Shown in pieces: positions 1 through 8,674 of a stretch of 64,000 nt of DNA. Numbering within the stretch: position 1 is the first letter of the stretch; the number at the start of each line of letters is the position of its first letter. Source of the DNA: Butyrivibrio sp. XPD2006. GTDB lineage: Bacteria; Bacillota; Clostridia; Lachnospirales; Lachnospiraceae. The notes under the pieces are model-generated. The model searched no databases and was not told the origin of the DNA. It was given only the letters and a program-made list of their open reading frames with translations. Where the stretch lies: positions 95,523-159,522 of the forward strand of contig NZ_ATVT01000010.1 of NCBI RefSeq assembly GCF_000420865.1, written 5' to 3'. A program made the translations under genes and the position numbers.

Positions 1-100
1 TCTCAGAGGATGTCACAAGACCCTCCGCTGAGGAACAGAGGATAAACCCAAGGAGCAAGTCTACCAAGCTAAGGTGGGCTATACGTAGTACGCAATAACA
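1..100. other. Leader segment cut by the window edge, identity unclear
   Basis: No coding sequence is visible. The stretch has local complementarity (CTCAG near 3 with CTGAG near 28; CTACC near 61 with GGTGG near 74), so it may be the 3' end of a structured leader upstream of the MATE gene. I do not recognise a known riboswitch class, and the 5' part lies outside the window. Confidence 0.2.
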
Positions 101-1441
101 ATGAATGACAATAAAATGTTTTATAGAAATCTAATAAGAATATCACTGCCAATTGCTCTCCAGAGCCTGATGCTGGCGCTGGTGGCAGCTTGTGATGCCC
201 TGATGCTCGGACGTGTTGCTCAGGCTCAGATGACGGCAGTTTCTCTTGCCACTCAGATCCAGTTTGTGCAGAATATGTTCCTCTCGGCTGCAACAGCTGC
301 CGGAGCTATTCTTGGTGCACAGTATTGGGGAAAGGGCGATAAGAGGACCCTGGAAGACATATTTGACCTGATGCTGATGTTCTGCGGAATGGTATCAATA
401 CTGTTTTTTACAGCGTGTGAGTTTTGCCCCGGGGCACTCATGTCCATATTTGCAGGGGATAAAGAGCTGATTGCCATTGGTAGTTCATACCTTAGAATAG
501 CCGGCTGGTCATACCTTATAACAGGTGTATCCCAGTGCTACCTTACTATCATGAAGGTAACTGAGAATGTAAAGGCCGGAGCACTCATAAGCTCAGCAGC
601 GGTAGTGATCAACATTGCTTTTAATGCAGTACTTATCTTCGGGCTTTTCGGACTTCCTGCCATGGAAGCAAAGGGAGCAGCTCTGGCAACAACTATCGCA
701 AGAGTCATAGAGCTTTCGATATGTCTTTTGATATCGACAAAGAGCACCTATATAAGGCCTGCCCTTGGGCGTATGTTTTCTTTGTCAAAAGACCTTGTGA
801 AGGACTTTTTCAGACAGTGCCTGCCTCTCATGGGAGGTGGCCTTTGCTGGGGAGTAGGCTTTACGTCATACACAGCAATAATGGGACACATGGGTGTCGA
901 TGCAGCAGCTGCCAATTCCGTAGCTGCGGTGGTAAGAGACCTTGTGTGCTGTATGTGTAACGGTATAGGAAGTGCTGCAGGAATCATTGTGGGCAATGAG
1001 CTTGGCGCCGGAAGGCTTGAGCTTGGCAAAAAATATGGAATCAAACTGACTAAACTATCGTTTGTGATAGGATTTATTTCAACGGGAATTGTTCTGGCGG
1101 TTACGCCACTTGTGGTCAATGGAGTGATCCTTACCGACAAGGCTCGTGACTATCTTATCTGGATGATGGTCATCATGTCTTTTTACATGATAGGAAGATG
1201 CGTAAACACAGTGACTATAAACGGTGTCCTGGACGGCGGAGGAGATACGCTTTTTGACCTCTACAGCCTTATTGTATGCATGTGGATGATAGCGATCCCT
1301 CTGGCACTGTGCGGAGCCTTTGTATTCCACTGGTCACCTTTGGCGGTCTATGCATGCACCTGCCTGGATGAAGTAGGCAAGATCCCGTGGGTTATGATAA
1401 GAGTCAGAAAGTATAAATGGGTCAAAGACCTTACGAGATAA
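101..1441 (+). CDS. MATE family multidrug/metabolite exporter
   Basis: A 446-residue polytopic membrane protein with about twelve hydrophobic segments, arranged as two MatE repeats (roughly residues 15-175 and 240-400). The N-terminal stretch RISLPIALQSLMLALVAACD matches the first helix of the family, and conserved glycine-rich loops such as LGAQYWGKGD are present. MATE proteins exchange Na+ or H+ for cationic drugs or metabolites across the cytoplasmic membrane; the substrate cannot be read from sequence. The first ATG at 101 has no good Shine-Dalgarno sequence, so ATG 116 is an alternative start. The next gene follows with a 14-base gap, suggesting co-transcription. Confidence 0.9.
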   Translation: MNDNKMFYRNLIRISLPIALQSLMLALVAACDALMLGRVAQAQMTAVSLATQIQFVQNMFLSAATAAGAILGAQYWGKGDKRTLEDIFDLMLMFCGMVSILFFTACEFCPGALMSIFAGDKELIAIGSSYLRIAGWSYLITGVSQCYLTIMKVTENVKAGALISSAAVVINIAFNAVLIFGLFGLPAMEAKGAALATTIARVIELSICLLISTKSTYIRPALGRMFSLSKDLVKDFFRQCLPLMGGGLCWGVGFTSYTAIMGHMGVDAAAANSVAAVVRDLVCCMCNGIGSAAGIIVGNELGAGRLELGKKYGIKLTKLSFVIGFISTGIVLAVTPLVVNGVILTDKARDYLIWMMVIMSFYMIGRCVNTVTINGVLDGGGDTLFDLYSLIVCMWMIAIPLALCGAFVFHWSPLAVYACTCLDEVGKIPWVMIRVRKYKWVKDLTR

Positions 1442-1455
1442 CAAGGAGAACAGAT

Positions 1456-2502
1456 ATGAAAATGATACAGCTAAATAAATACACAGACTTTATTGTAGAG
1501 AAGACAACGGAGCTCTTAAACATTGATTCACCAACAGGCTATACTGAGGAAGCAGCAGCCTGGGTTAAGAAGGAATTTGAGAGCCTTGGATTTAAAACTA
1601 AAACAACCAATAAGGGCGGAATCATTGTTGATCTTACAGGCAAGGATAAGAATAACGGCCTTCTTCTCGAGGCTCACACTGATACCCTTGGCGGAATGGT
1701 TGCTACCATCAAGGATAACGGAAGACTTCAGCTGACTAACCTTGGCGGAATGAATCCCAACAACGCTGAGACAGAAAATGTCAGAGTTGTGACCAAGTTT
1801 GACGGCATCTACGAAGGTACCTTCCAGCTCAACAATGCGTCAATCCATGTAAACGGAGAGTATGACGACACCAAGAGAACCTGGGAGAACTGTGAAGTTG
1901 TTCTTGATGAAGATGTTAAGAAAAAAGAGGATACAGAGAAGCTTGGAATCTCAGTTGGCGATATCGTATGCTTTGAGCCTAATGTGAGAGTTACAAAGTC
2001 GGGATATATCAAGTCAAGATTTCTTGATGATAAGCTCAGTGTAGGTATTCTTCTTGGTCTTGCCAAGTATATCAAGGATAAAAAGGTTACTCCCAAAAGA
2101 GCCCTTTATGCGCATATTACTGTGTTTGAGGAGGTTGGCCACGGCGGAAGCGGAAGCGTACCGGAAGGATGTACAGAGGCTATTTCGGTGGATATGGGAT
2201 GTGTCGGTGATGGACTTACATGCACCGAGAAGCAGGTTTCTATCTGCGCCAAGGACAGCGGAGGCCCCTACTCCTATGACATCGTTAAGGGACTTGTTAC
2301 AGCGGCCAAAGAGAGTGGCGCAGACTACGCAGTTGATATCTATCCTCACTACGGAAGCGACGTTGAGGCTACATTAAGATCCGGTGTTGATCTTAAGCAC
2401 GGACTTATCGGTGCCGGCGTTTATGCTTCCCACGGCTATGAGAGAAGCCACAGGGACGGAGCAGAGAACGTACTTCGCCTTCTTATCGGATATGCACTTT
2501 AA
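1456..2502 (+). CDS. M42 family metallo-aminopeptidase
   Basis: Protein of 348 residues matching the M42 (glutamyl aminopeptidase / deblocking aminopeptidase) family: cytosolic, usually dodecameric, dinuclear-metal enzymes that trim peptides. Visible motifs are AHTDTLGG (metal-binding His and Asp), LDDKLSVG (bridging Asp), FEEVGHGGSG (catalytic and metal-binding Glu pair) and VDMG. Length is normal. The start at 1456 is chosen over an upstream in-frame ATG (1417) because AAGGAG at 1443-1448 sits seven bases before it and the longer form would overlap the MATE gene. Probable role is peptide turnover, perhaps with the following gene. Confidence 0.9.
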   Translation: MKMIQLNKYTDFIVEKTTELLNIDSPTGYTEEAAAWVKKEFESLGFKTKTTNKGGIIVDLTGKDKNNGLLLEAHTDTLGGMVATIKDNGRLQLTNLGGMNPNNAETENVRVVTKFDGIYEGTFQLNNASIHVNGEYDDTKRTWENCEVVLDEDVKKKEDTEKLGISVGDIVCFEPNVRVTKSGYIKSRFLDDKLSVGILLGLAKYIKDKKVTPKRALYAHITVFEEVGHGGSGSVPEGCTEAISVDMGCVGDGLTCTEKQVSICAKDSGGPYSYDIVKGLVTAAKESGADYAVDIYPHYGSDVEATLRSGVDLKHGLIGAGVYASHGYERSHRDGAENVLRLLIGYAL

Positions 2503-2527
2503 GATTTAATGTACGGGGGTACAGCTT

Positions 2528-3445
2528 ATGGGTAAAAGAATCTTAAACAGCTTTGCAAGCGATTTTGAGAAAATGGGTAAAAAGGAGCTCCTCAGCGCTA
2601 TAGCTGAGAGCGAGGGAAGAACTATTATAACTGAGTGTATCGGTATGTTTACACCTCAGTGTGAGGACGTATCCAATGCTGAGCTCTGTGCAGCTTTTGG
2701 TTCAGACTTTATTCTCTGCAATATCTTTGATGTCTGGAACCCTGATGTTAAGGGACTTCCTGAGCATAAGGCAGAGGATACGGCGCGCCTGATAAAAGAA
2801 CTGACCGGCCTTCCTCTTGCTATCAATCTCGAACCGGGTAAGATCATTGAAGGCTCTGACAACCCCTGGGCTCTTACAAAGGGGCGCATTGCCAATGCGG
2901 AGAATGCTGTTCGTGCCAGAGACATGGGAGTCAACATGATCCTGATAACCGGTAATCCGGGTATCGGTGTAACCAACGAAGGTATTCTTAATGCGATCAG
3001 AGAGATAAAAGAAGCTGTCGGAGATGATATGATCATTGCCTCCGGCAAGATGCATGCAGCGGGCATTATCACAGAGGGTGCGGATGCTATCCTTACTATG
3101 GAAGATATCGACGCCTTTGCTGAGGCCGGTGCTGATATCATTCTTCTTCCTGCGCCGGGAACTGTTCCCGGAATCACTGTGGAATGGGCAAGGGAGAGAG
3201 TAAGCTATATCCATAAAAAGGGCAGACTCTCCATGACTGCCATCGGAACCAGCCAGGAGGGTACTGATGAGGAGACCATCAAGCAGATTGCTATTATGTG
3301 CAAACAGACAGGAACAGATATACATCACATAGGAGACAGTGGTCATCCCGGTATTGCTGCGCCTAAGAACATCATGGCCTACAGCATCAGTATTCGAGGC
3401 ATTCGTCATACCTATCACCGTATGGCAGCAAGTGCTAGAAGATAA
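2528..3445 (+). CDS. TIM-barrel protein of unknown function (phosphonomutase-like or misnamed HAD-like family)
   Basis: A 305-residue protein with regular beta-alpha alternation, as in a TIM barrel: ILITGNPGIGVT, GKMHAAGI, DIILLPAPGTVPGI and TAIGTSQEGTDEE sit at strand ends. A cysteine/glutamate-rich start (ITECIGMFTPQCEDVSNAE) and a histidine-rich end (HHIGDSGHPGIA) may form the active site. It resembles a conserved but uncharacterised family often labelled haloacid dehalogenase-like or PEP-phosphonomutase-like; no HAD motif is visible, so that label should not be trusted. A GGGGG run precedes the ATG by about eight bases. It is 25 bases downstream of the M42 peptidase and probably co-transcribed with it. 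Function unknown. Confidence 0.6.
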   Translation: MGKRILNSFASDFEKMGKKELLSAIAESEGRTIITECIGMFTPQCEDVSNAELCAAFGSDFILCNIFDVWNPDVKGLPEHKAEDTARLIKELTGLPLAINLEPGKIIEGSDNPWALTKGRIANAENAVRARDMGVNMILITGNPGIGVTNEGILNAIREIKEAVGDDMIIASGKMHAAGIITEGADAILTMEDIDAFAEAGADIILLPAPGTVPGITVEWARERVSYIHKKGRLSMTAIGTSQEGTDEETIKQIAIMCKQTGTDIHHIGDSGHPGIAAPKNIMAYSISIRGIRHTYHRMAASARR

Positions 3446-3461
3446 GCTGAGCAGAGAAAAA

Positions 3462-4661
3462 TCACTTCTTCTGACTCTTCCTGTATTCCTTTGGAGTCAT
3501 TTTGTATTTGGCTTTAAAAACATTCTGAAAGTAGCTCTGGGTTGAGAAACACAGATACTCGCTTATCTCACTGATAGTCTTGTCGGTATAGGTTAGAAGG
3601 CTCTTAGCTTCTTCCAGTTTGCGGCGCATTATATAAGAGCTGATATTAAAACCAAGCTCTCTCTTAAACTTTTTGGACAGAGTAGTTCTGTCCATGTTCA
3701 GGTGCTTTGCAATCTCTTCTACAGAGATATTCTGGTTTACATGATTTGCAATAAACTGGATTGCGAGATAGATGTCCTCAGGCATGCCTTTTGGTATCCT
3801 GGCCTCTGCCACGCGGCTTGTAAAATCAATGGCTGCTGTGGCATTTAGAGCCAGTATGGAAGCCTGATCGGACATCTTTTCTGCTTCCTGGATATATGAG
3901 TCAGAGAGCTGATAAGCTGTTTCTATATCAAGGCCTCCTGCTATTGCTCGACGTGTAGCTATAGCAGTGGTTGATATGAAAATGTTTTTGGCCTGGCGAA
4001 GCGAATCATTGGAAGTACGACCTTCTGTAAAAGAGGGCACTTGCTGAATGAAATGCTGAAGACCGTTTACGTCACCTCTTTCTATATAGCCATAGTATTG
4101 TTGTTCAAAAAAGTAAGTGTCATGGAACTGCGACTGTTCTTTATTTTCGACCAGAGCGTCTGCATGATGTTTTCCCACGCGTTGTTCTTTTGTCTTATCT
4201 GTAAAACCGAAGTATTCAAATATATCTACAATATTCCCGTTTAATTCTTTATTTAAGAGAGCCATTATGTTTAGAAGCTGAGAGACGGTAAAACTGGGAG
4301 TTTTGTCGTAAAAATCCCATATCTGTTCTTTATAGTCTATCGGCAGAGAGTAGCTGGCAATCAGTGAGTCTATATCTGTTTCTGAGAGAATTGTTGTGGA
4401 TACAGGTCCTATTATGATGTCCATATCTTTTGTATCACTCTTTATAATACCCACGTGCAAAAACTCTTTTGTAGAAAAATAGTTAAGTGAAGCCTCTTTG
4501 AAAACAATATTGTTTCTGTATGCGACTATAAAGTCTACAGGTAATTCATTATTCGGTATTGAGCATATACAGTTATTGTTCTCAAATAAGTGAATAGGCA
4601 TGAATGTAGAATTATAGATTATCTGTAAGGTGTTTATAAGCTCTTTTGTATAGTCTTTCAT
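3462..4661 (-). CDS. AraC family transcriptional activator
   Basis: A 399-residue regulator. The last ~100 residues form a double helix-turn-helix AraC domain (ISVEEIAKHLNMDRTTLSKKF, then ISEISEYLCFSTQSYFQNVF and KMTPKEYRK). The N-terminal ~290 residues carry no motif I can name and are probably the ligand-sensing part. It diverges from the GPH symporter / GH3 / GH78 genes, and the intergenic region holds two 20-bp direct repeats placed next to the operon's -10 box, the arrangement of a class II AraC activator. It most likely switches on the glycoside operon in response to the imported sugar. It converges with the preceding gene with only 16 bases between stops. Confidence 0.88.
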   Translation of the reverse strand: MKDYTKELINTLQIIYNSTFMPIHLFENNNCICSIPNNELPVDFIVAYRNNIVFKEASLNYFSTKEFLHVGIIKSDTKDMDIIIGPVSTTILSETDIDSLIASYSLPIDYKEQIWDFYDKTPSFTVSQLLNIMALLNKELNGNIVDIFEYFGFTDKTKEQRVGKHHADALVENKEQSQFHDTYFFEQQYYGYIERGDVNGLQHFIQQVPSFTEGRTSNDSLRQAKNIFISTTAIATRRAIAGGLDIETAYQLSDSYIQEAEKMSDQASILALNATAAIDFTSRVAEARIPKGMPEDIYLAIQFIANHVNQNISVEEIAKHLNMDRTTLSKKFKRELGFNISSYIMRRKLEEAKSLLTYTDKTISEISEYLCFSTQSYFQNVFKAKYKMTPKEYRKSQKK

Positions 4662-4690
4662 ATGTTGATCACCAATGAATTAAATCAGCA

Positions 4691-4730
4691 ACATAGTTAC
4701 AATAATATTCACATAACTACAATAATTCTA
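4691..4730 (+). promoter_or_regulatory. Two 20-bp direct repeats, likely AraC operator
   Basis: ACATAGTTACAATAATATTC (4691-4710) is followed immediately by ACATAACTACAATAATTCTA (4711-4730). The period of 20 bp is close to two helical turns, typical of tandem AraC half-sites, and the downstream copy overlaps where the -35 box would be for the -10 at 4744-4749. No good -35 hexamer is present, in keeping with activator dependence. Confidence 0.6.
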
Positions 4731-4743
4731 TTACCTCCAATCT

Positions 4744-4749
4744 TATAAT
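4744..4749 (+). promoter_or_regulatory. -10 box of the glycoside operon
   Basis: A perfect TATAAT, 41 bases before the symporter start, without a recognisable -35 hexamer 17 bp upstream. The GGAGG ribosome binding site follows at 4779-4783. Confidence 0.55.
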
Positions 4750-4790
4750 GTCAACATAAGAGCTATTTATGTAAAACGGAGGAAAGAATT

Positions 4791-6182
4791 ATGTCAAAGA
4801 AACCACTGGGTTTAGACAAAGATGGTATTCAAAAAGTCATGCGAACAGGAGACTATTTCGCAGATTCATTGGGTCAGTTTTCACTTAATGTAATTTCGGG
4901 TCTGGTTGGACAGTTAACTTACTTTTACACAGATAAAGTAGGAATAGCTGCTGCAGCAATAGCAACAATGCTTCTTATTTGTAAGATAATTGATGCTTTC
5001 ACAGACATATTCATGGGACATATAGTTGATCATACAGCTCCCGGAAAAGAAAAGTACAGACCATGGCTGTTTAGAATGGCAATACCGGCAGCTATAGTTA
5101 TTGTATCTCTGTTTACAGTTCCCAAGGGCTGGGGAGAGACAATGCAGCTTGGATATCTGCTTATAACTAATGTTTTGTTATCTGCAGTTATTTATACAGC
5201 AATATGTATTCCGTATGCTTCTATTCAGGTTGTAAGAACTGACAGCCAGGAAGAGCGAGGAAACATGGGAATATGGAGAGCAGCAGCCGGATATGTATCA
5301 GGTATGATCATAGCAGTAGCTGTTATTCCTATCACCAATGCACTTGGCGGTAATCAGAGTGCATGGATCAAGATGGGAGCTATCTTTGGACTGTTTATTG
5401 CGCTTGCATTGTTTATTTGTTATTTAAAGGCAAAGGAGACTGCAACAGGAGAAGGTGTTCAGGCAGATAACGCAACTGATGATGAGGAGCCTGTTCCCTT
5501 TGGAGAAGCGCTTAAATCTTTGTTTGGCAACAAGTACTGGGTAATGATCCTGATCATGAATTTCTGCGCTAATATCTCTTATGGAATCAGTGGCGCAGCA
5601 GGAACATATTACTGCAAGTGGATATATGGAGATGACAATTTGGTTGCTATTCAAGGCGCGATCGGTATGATACCTACACTTCTTGGATTCATAGCTGTTG
5701 GACCGATGTCTAAAAAGCTTGGCGTTACAAAGACACTCAGGGTTTCGTTCATGATCGGAGCCATCGGCACAGCTTTAAGACTCTTTAATCCGACACACTT
5801 TGTTTACAACACTACTCTTTCATGTTTTGCTACTTTCGCAAACATTCCTATGATGTGTCTCATGGGGGTTATGTCTGCCATGGCGATTGATTATAATGAA
5901 TATAAGTATGGCAGAAGAATGGTTGCTACAGCTCAGAGCGCATGCAGCTTTGGTAATAAGGTTGGATCTGGTATCGGCGCTTCAATAATTGGATGGTGCC
6001 TTGGCCTTGCAGCTTATGACGGACTGGCAACAACTGTATCACCTGCTGTTATTCAGGCAATTTACACATTCAGCATCTATATTCCTCTTATTCTGTTCAT
6101 CGTATTGTTTGTTTTTGCTTTGCGATTTGATCTTGAAAAGAGACTTCCTGAAATTCATAAAGAGATTGCTGCAAGAAAGTAA
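4791..6182 (+). CDS. GPH-family sugar:cation symporter (MFS)
   Basis: Protein of 463 residues with about twelve membrane segments, matching the glycoside-pentoside-hexuronide (MelB/YicJ) family. The start GDYFADSLGQFSLN and following helix fit the family's cation-binding first helix, and the loop TAPGKEKYRPWLFR is the characteristic D/R-rich loop 2-3. These carriers import oligosaccharides or glycosides with Na+ or H+. As the first gene after the AraC-controlled promoter, followed by two cytoplasmic-looking glycosidases, it probably brings in a rhamnose-containing glucoside. Strong ribosome binding site (GGAGG). Confidence 0.9.
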   Translation: MSKKPLGLDKDGIQKVMRTGDYFADSLGQFSLNVISGLVGQLTYFYTDKVGIAAAAIATMLLICKIIDAFTDIFMGHIVDHTAPGKEKYRPWLFRMAIPAAIVIVSLFTVPKGWGETMQLGYLLITNVLLSAVIYTAICIPYASIQVVRTDSQEERGNMGIWRAAAGYVSGMIIAVAVIPITNALGGNQSAWIKMGAIFGLFIALALFICYLKAKETATGEGVQADNATDDEEPVPFGEALKSLFGNKYWVMILIMNFCANISYGISGAAGTYYCKWIYGDDNLVAIQGAIGMIPTLLGFIAVGPMSKKLGVTKTLRVSFMIGAIGTALRLFNPTHFVYNTTLSCFATFANIPMMCLMGVMSAMAIDYNEYKYGRRMVATAQSACSFGNKVGSGIGASIIGWCLGLAAYDGLATTVSPAVIQAIYTFSIYIPLILFIVLFVFALRFDLEKRLPEIHKEIAARK

Positions 6183-6229
6183 AGTTGAGGGGAGCAGATT
6201 CTGTTCCCCTTATTTCTAAGGAGATCAAT

Positions 6230-8665
6230 ATGGAAAGAAAAGACGCGGATAATTTATCATTTGTACTTAGCAATGCAGCTGAGTGCACGGTTCTTCTTAA
6301 AAAGAGCGGACAGTTTCCTCTGGATAAGGCCGGCAAGATCGCAGCTTACGGCAGTGGACTTCGCTATACGATAAAGGGCGGAACAGGTTCCGGCGAAGTT
6401 AATTCAAAAGAGACTTTTACAATAGAGCAGGGGCTTGAAAAAGCAGGGGTTTCAATTGCTTCAAAGAGCTGGCTTGATGCCTATGATGAAGTAAGAAAGC
6501 AGGCTAAAAAGCAGTTCTTTAAGGATCTTAAGGCACAGGCGAAGGCAAAGCATGAGAATGCGATCATGTATTCAATGGGAAAGACCATGAAGGAGCCTGA
6601 CCACAATCTTGAGATCACTAAATTGTGCGATACAGCTATTTACGTTGTCAGCAGAAATTCCGGAGAGGGCAGTGACAGAGAGGTCATAGAGGGAGATGTA
6701 AAGCTTGCAAAGTCTGAGATTCGTGACATCCTTCTTCTCAATAAAATGTACGACAGATTTATGCTGGTTTTAAATGTCGGAGGCGCCATTGATCTTTCAC
6801 CTGTGATGGAGGTAAAAGACATTCTCCTTTTATCCCAGCTTGGAACCGACTGCGGAGCTATACTGGCAGATATTCTTCTGGGGAAACAGAATCCTTCAGG
6901 TAAGCTCACAACCACATGGGCTAAGTTCGAGGAGTATTCAAATGAAGGAACTTTTGGCGACTGGAATGATAACCGCTACAAAGAGGGTATCTATGTAGGC
7001 TATCGCTACTTTGACACCTTTAAAAAGAGATCTCTTTTCCCGTTTGGATTTGGATTGTCTTATACGACATTTGAGATTAAAGCGCAGGAAGTAAGGGCAG
7101 ATAAGGATACCCTTACATGTGAGGTGCTTGTTAAGAATACAGGAAGCTGTGCAGGAAAAGAGGTTGTGCAGGTCTATCTCTCAGCCCCTGAGGATAAGCT
7201 TGATCAGCCATATCAGCAGCTGGTAGGCTATGCTAAGACTTCGCTTCTTGATAGCGGATCAGAATGTAGGCTTGAGATATCATTCAGGCTTTCTGATTTT
7301 GCTTCCTATGATGAGGAATCTGAAAGCTATGTTCTTGAGAAGGGCAGATATGTGATCAGGGTAGGCAACAGCTCAGTGGATACAAAAATTGCTGCAGTTG
7401 CTACTTTGGAAGAAATGGTTACAACACTAAAGACCAGGAACTGTCTTGGAAAGCCTGACTTTACAGACATAAAGTTTGAGCATTCAGAGCCGGATTCAAT
7501 TCCTGAAGGTATCACAGCCATCACACTTACTGCCGATGACTTTGAGAAAAGAGAAGTCTCTTTTGACAGCGAGGTACCTGTAGACCCAAGGATAAAGAAC
7601 CTGACGGATGAAGAGCTTTCTTACATGCAGATCGGAAACTTTGATCCCAACGCAAGAGGACTCAGCATTATCGGCAATGCTGCGACACATCTTGCAGGTG
7701 CTGCAGGTGAAACAACTTCACAGCTTGCAAAAAAAGGAATCAGGCCTCTGATCATGGCTGATGGCCCTGCGGGAATCAGGATCTCACTTAAGTATTACGA
7801 AGAGGGTGAAAATCAGTATGATGCCGGCAATAAAGGTATGATACCTGAAAGTATGCTTGAGATGATGGGGCCAATAGCAAAGTTTATTGCAAAAATGCTG
7901 GTAGGTGGAAAGAAGATTCCTAAGAATGCCGTGATAAAAGAGCATTCGGCGACCATGATTCCTATAGGAACAGCTATTGCACAGAGCTTTAATACAGAGC
8001 TGGCAGAAGCGCTTGGAGATATAGTCGGATCGGAGATGGAGAAGTTCGGAGTTCATCTCTGGCTTGCTCCTGCTCTTAATATCCATAGAAGTATCCTCTG
8101 CGGAAGAAACTTTGAATACTATTCAGAAGATCCGCTTGTGTCAGGAGAAGTGGCAGCAGCCATCACCAGAGGTGTACAGAAGCATAGGGGCTGCGGAACT
8201 ACGATTAAGCACTACGCTGCCAATAATGCAGAAACCAACCGCTATTGTAATAACTCTCAGGTAAGCGAAAGAGCAATGAGAGAGATTTACCTTAGAGGCT
8301 TTGATATCTGCGTGAAGAAATCCCAGCCTAAGGCAGTCATGACCAGCTACAACTTGCTCAATGGTACGCATACTTCCGAGCACAGAGGCCTTATTGAGGA
8401 TATTTTAAGATCTGAGTTTGGATTTAAGGGAATAGTGATGACAGACTGGGTAATGGAGGTTATGACAAGTAAAAAGTCTGTTTATCGCAATGCTCTTTCC
8501 AATGAAGTCGCTAAGGCCGGTGGAGAACTGTTCATGCCGGGAACAAAGAAAGACTATGAGAGAGTTCTTACGGCACTTAAGGATGACACACTTTCAAGAA
8601 AACAGCTTGAAGTCAATGCAAGCCGCCTGATCAGAACTATTGATGAATTCTATAACGCAGAGTGA
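6230..8665 (+). CDS. GH3 beta-glucosidase with inverted domain order
   Basis: An 811-residue glycoside hydrolase family 3 enzyme in which the alpha/beta sandwich domain (about residues 1-240) and the fibronectin-III-like domain (about 260-390) come before the TIM-barrel domain (about 430-811), the reverse of most GH3 proteins. Barrel motifs are clear: MADGPAGIRI, GRNFEYYSEDPLVSGE, IKHYAANNAETNR and the nucleophile Asp739 in IVMTDWVM. This permuted order is documented for the Butyrivibrio fibrisolvens and Ruminococcus albus beta-glucosidases. No signal peptide is seen, so it acts inside the cell. Start 6230 is preferred over the in-frame ATG at 6185 because AAGGAG lies at 6218-6223. It would remove beta-glucose from the imported glycoside. 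Confidence 0.92.
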   Translation: MERKDADNLSFVLSNAAECTVLLKKSGQFPLDKAGKIAAYGSGLRYTIKGGTGSGEVNSKETFTIEQGLEKAGVSIASKSWLDAYDEVRKQAKKQFFKDLKAQAKAKHENAIMYSMGKTMKEPDHNLEITKLCDTAIYVVSRNSGEGSDREVIEGDVKLAKSEIRDILLLNKMYDRFMLVLNVGGAIDLSPVMEVKDILLLSQLGTDCGAILADILLGKQNPSGKLTTTWAKFEEYSNEGTFGDWNDNRYKEGIYVGYRYFDTFKKRSLFPFGFGLSYTTFEIKAQEVRADKDTLTCEVLVKNTGSCAGKEVVQVYLSAPEDKLDQPYQQLVGYAKTSLLDSGSECRLEISFRLSDFASYDEESESYVLEKGRYVIRVGNSSVDTKIAAVATLEEMVTTLKTRNCLGKPDFTDIKFEHSEPDSIPEGITAITLTADDFEKREVSFDSEVPVDPRIKNLTDEELSYMQIGNFDPNARGLSIIGNAATHLAGAAGETTSQLAKKGIRPLIMADGPAGIRISLKYYEEGENQYDAGNKGMIPESMLEMMGPIAKFIAKMLVGGKKIPKNAVIKEHSATMIPIGTAIAQSFNTELAEALGDIVGSEMEKFGVHLWLAPALNIHRSILCGRNFEYYSEDPLVSGEVAAAITRGVQKHRGCGTTIKHYAANNAETNRYCNNSQVSERAMREIYLRGFDICVKKSQPKAVMTSYNLLNGTHTSEHRGLIEDILRSEFGFKGIVMTDWVMEVMTSKKSVYRNALSNEVAKAGGELFMPGTKKDYERVLTALKDDTLSRKQLEVNASRLIRTIDEFYNAE

Positions 8666-8674
8666 AGGTAAGAT

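Noticed and set aside
1..100. Possible RNase P RNA end: ATAAACCC and GGAGCAAG occur in similar order to its conserved core.
   Set aside because: The other conserved RNase P blocks are absent and an ATG-started gene follows at once; the match is too short.
748..1140. A 130-codon minus-strand frame inside the MATE gene.
   Set aside because: It is an antisense shadow; the plus-strand product is a clear membrane transporter.
2702..3418. A 238-codon frame on the minus strand.
   Set aside because: It lies wholly inside the better supported plus-strand TIM-barrel gene, has unlikely amino-acid composition and no ribosome site.
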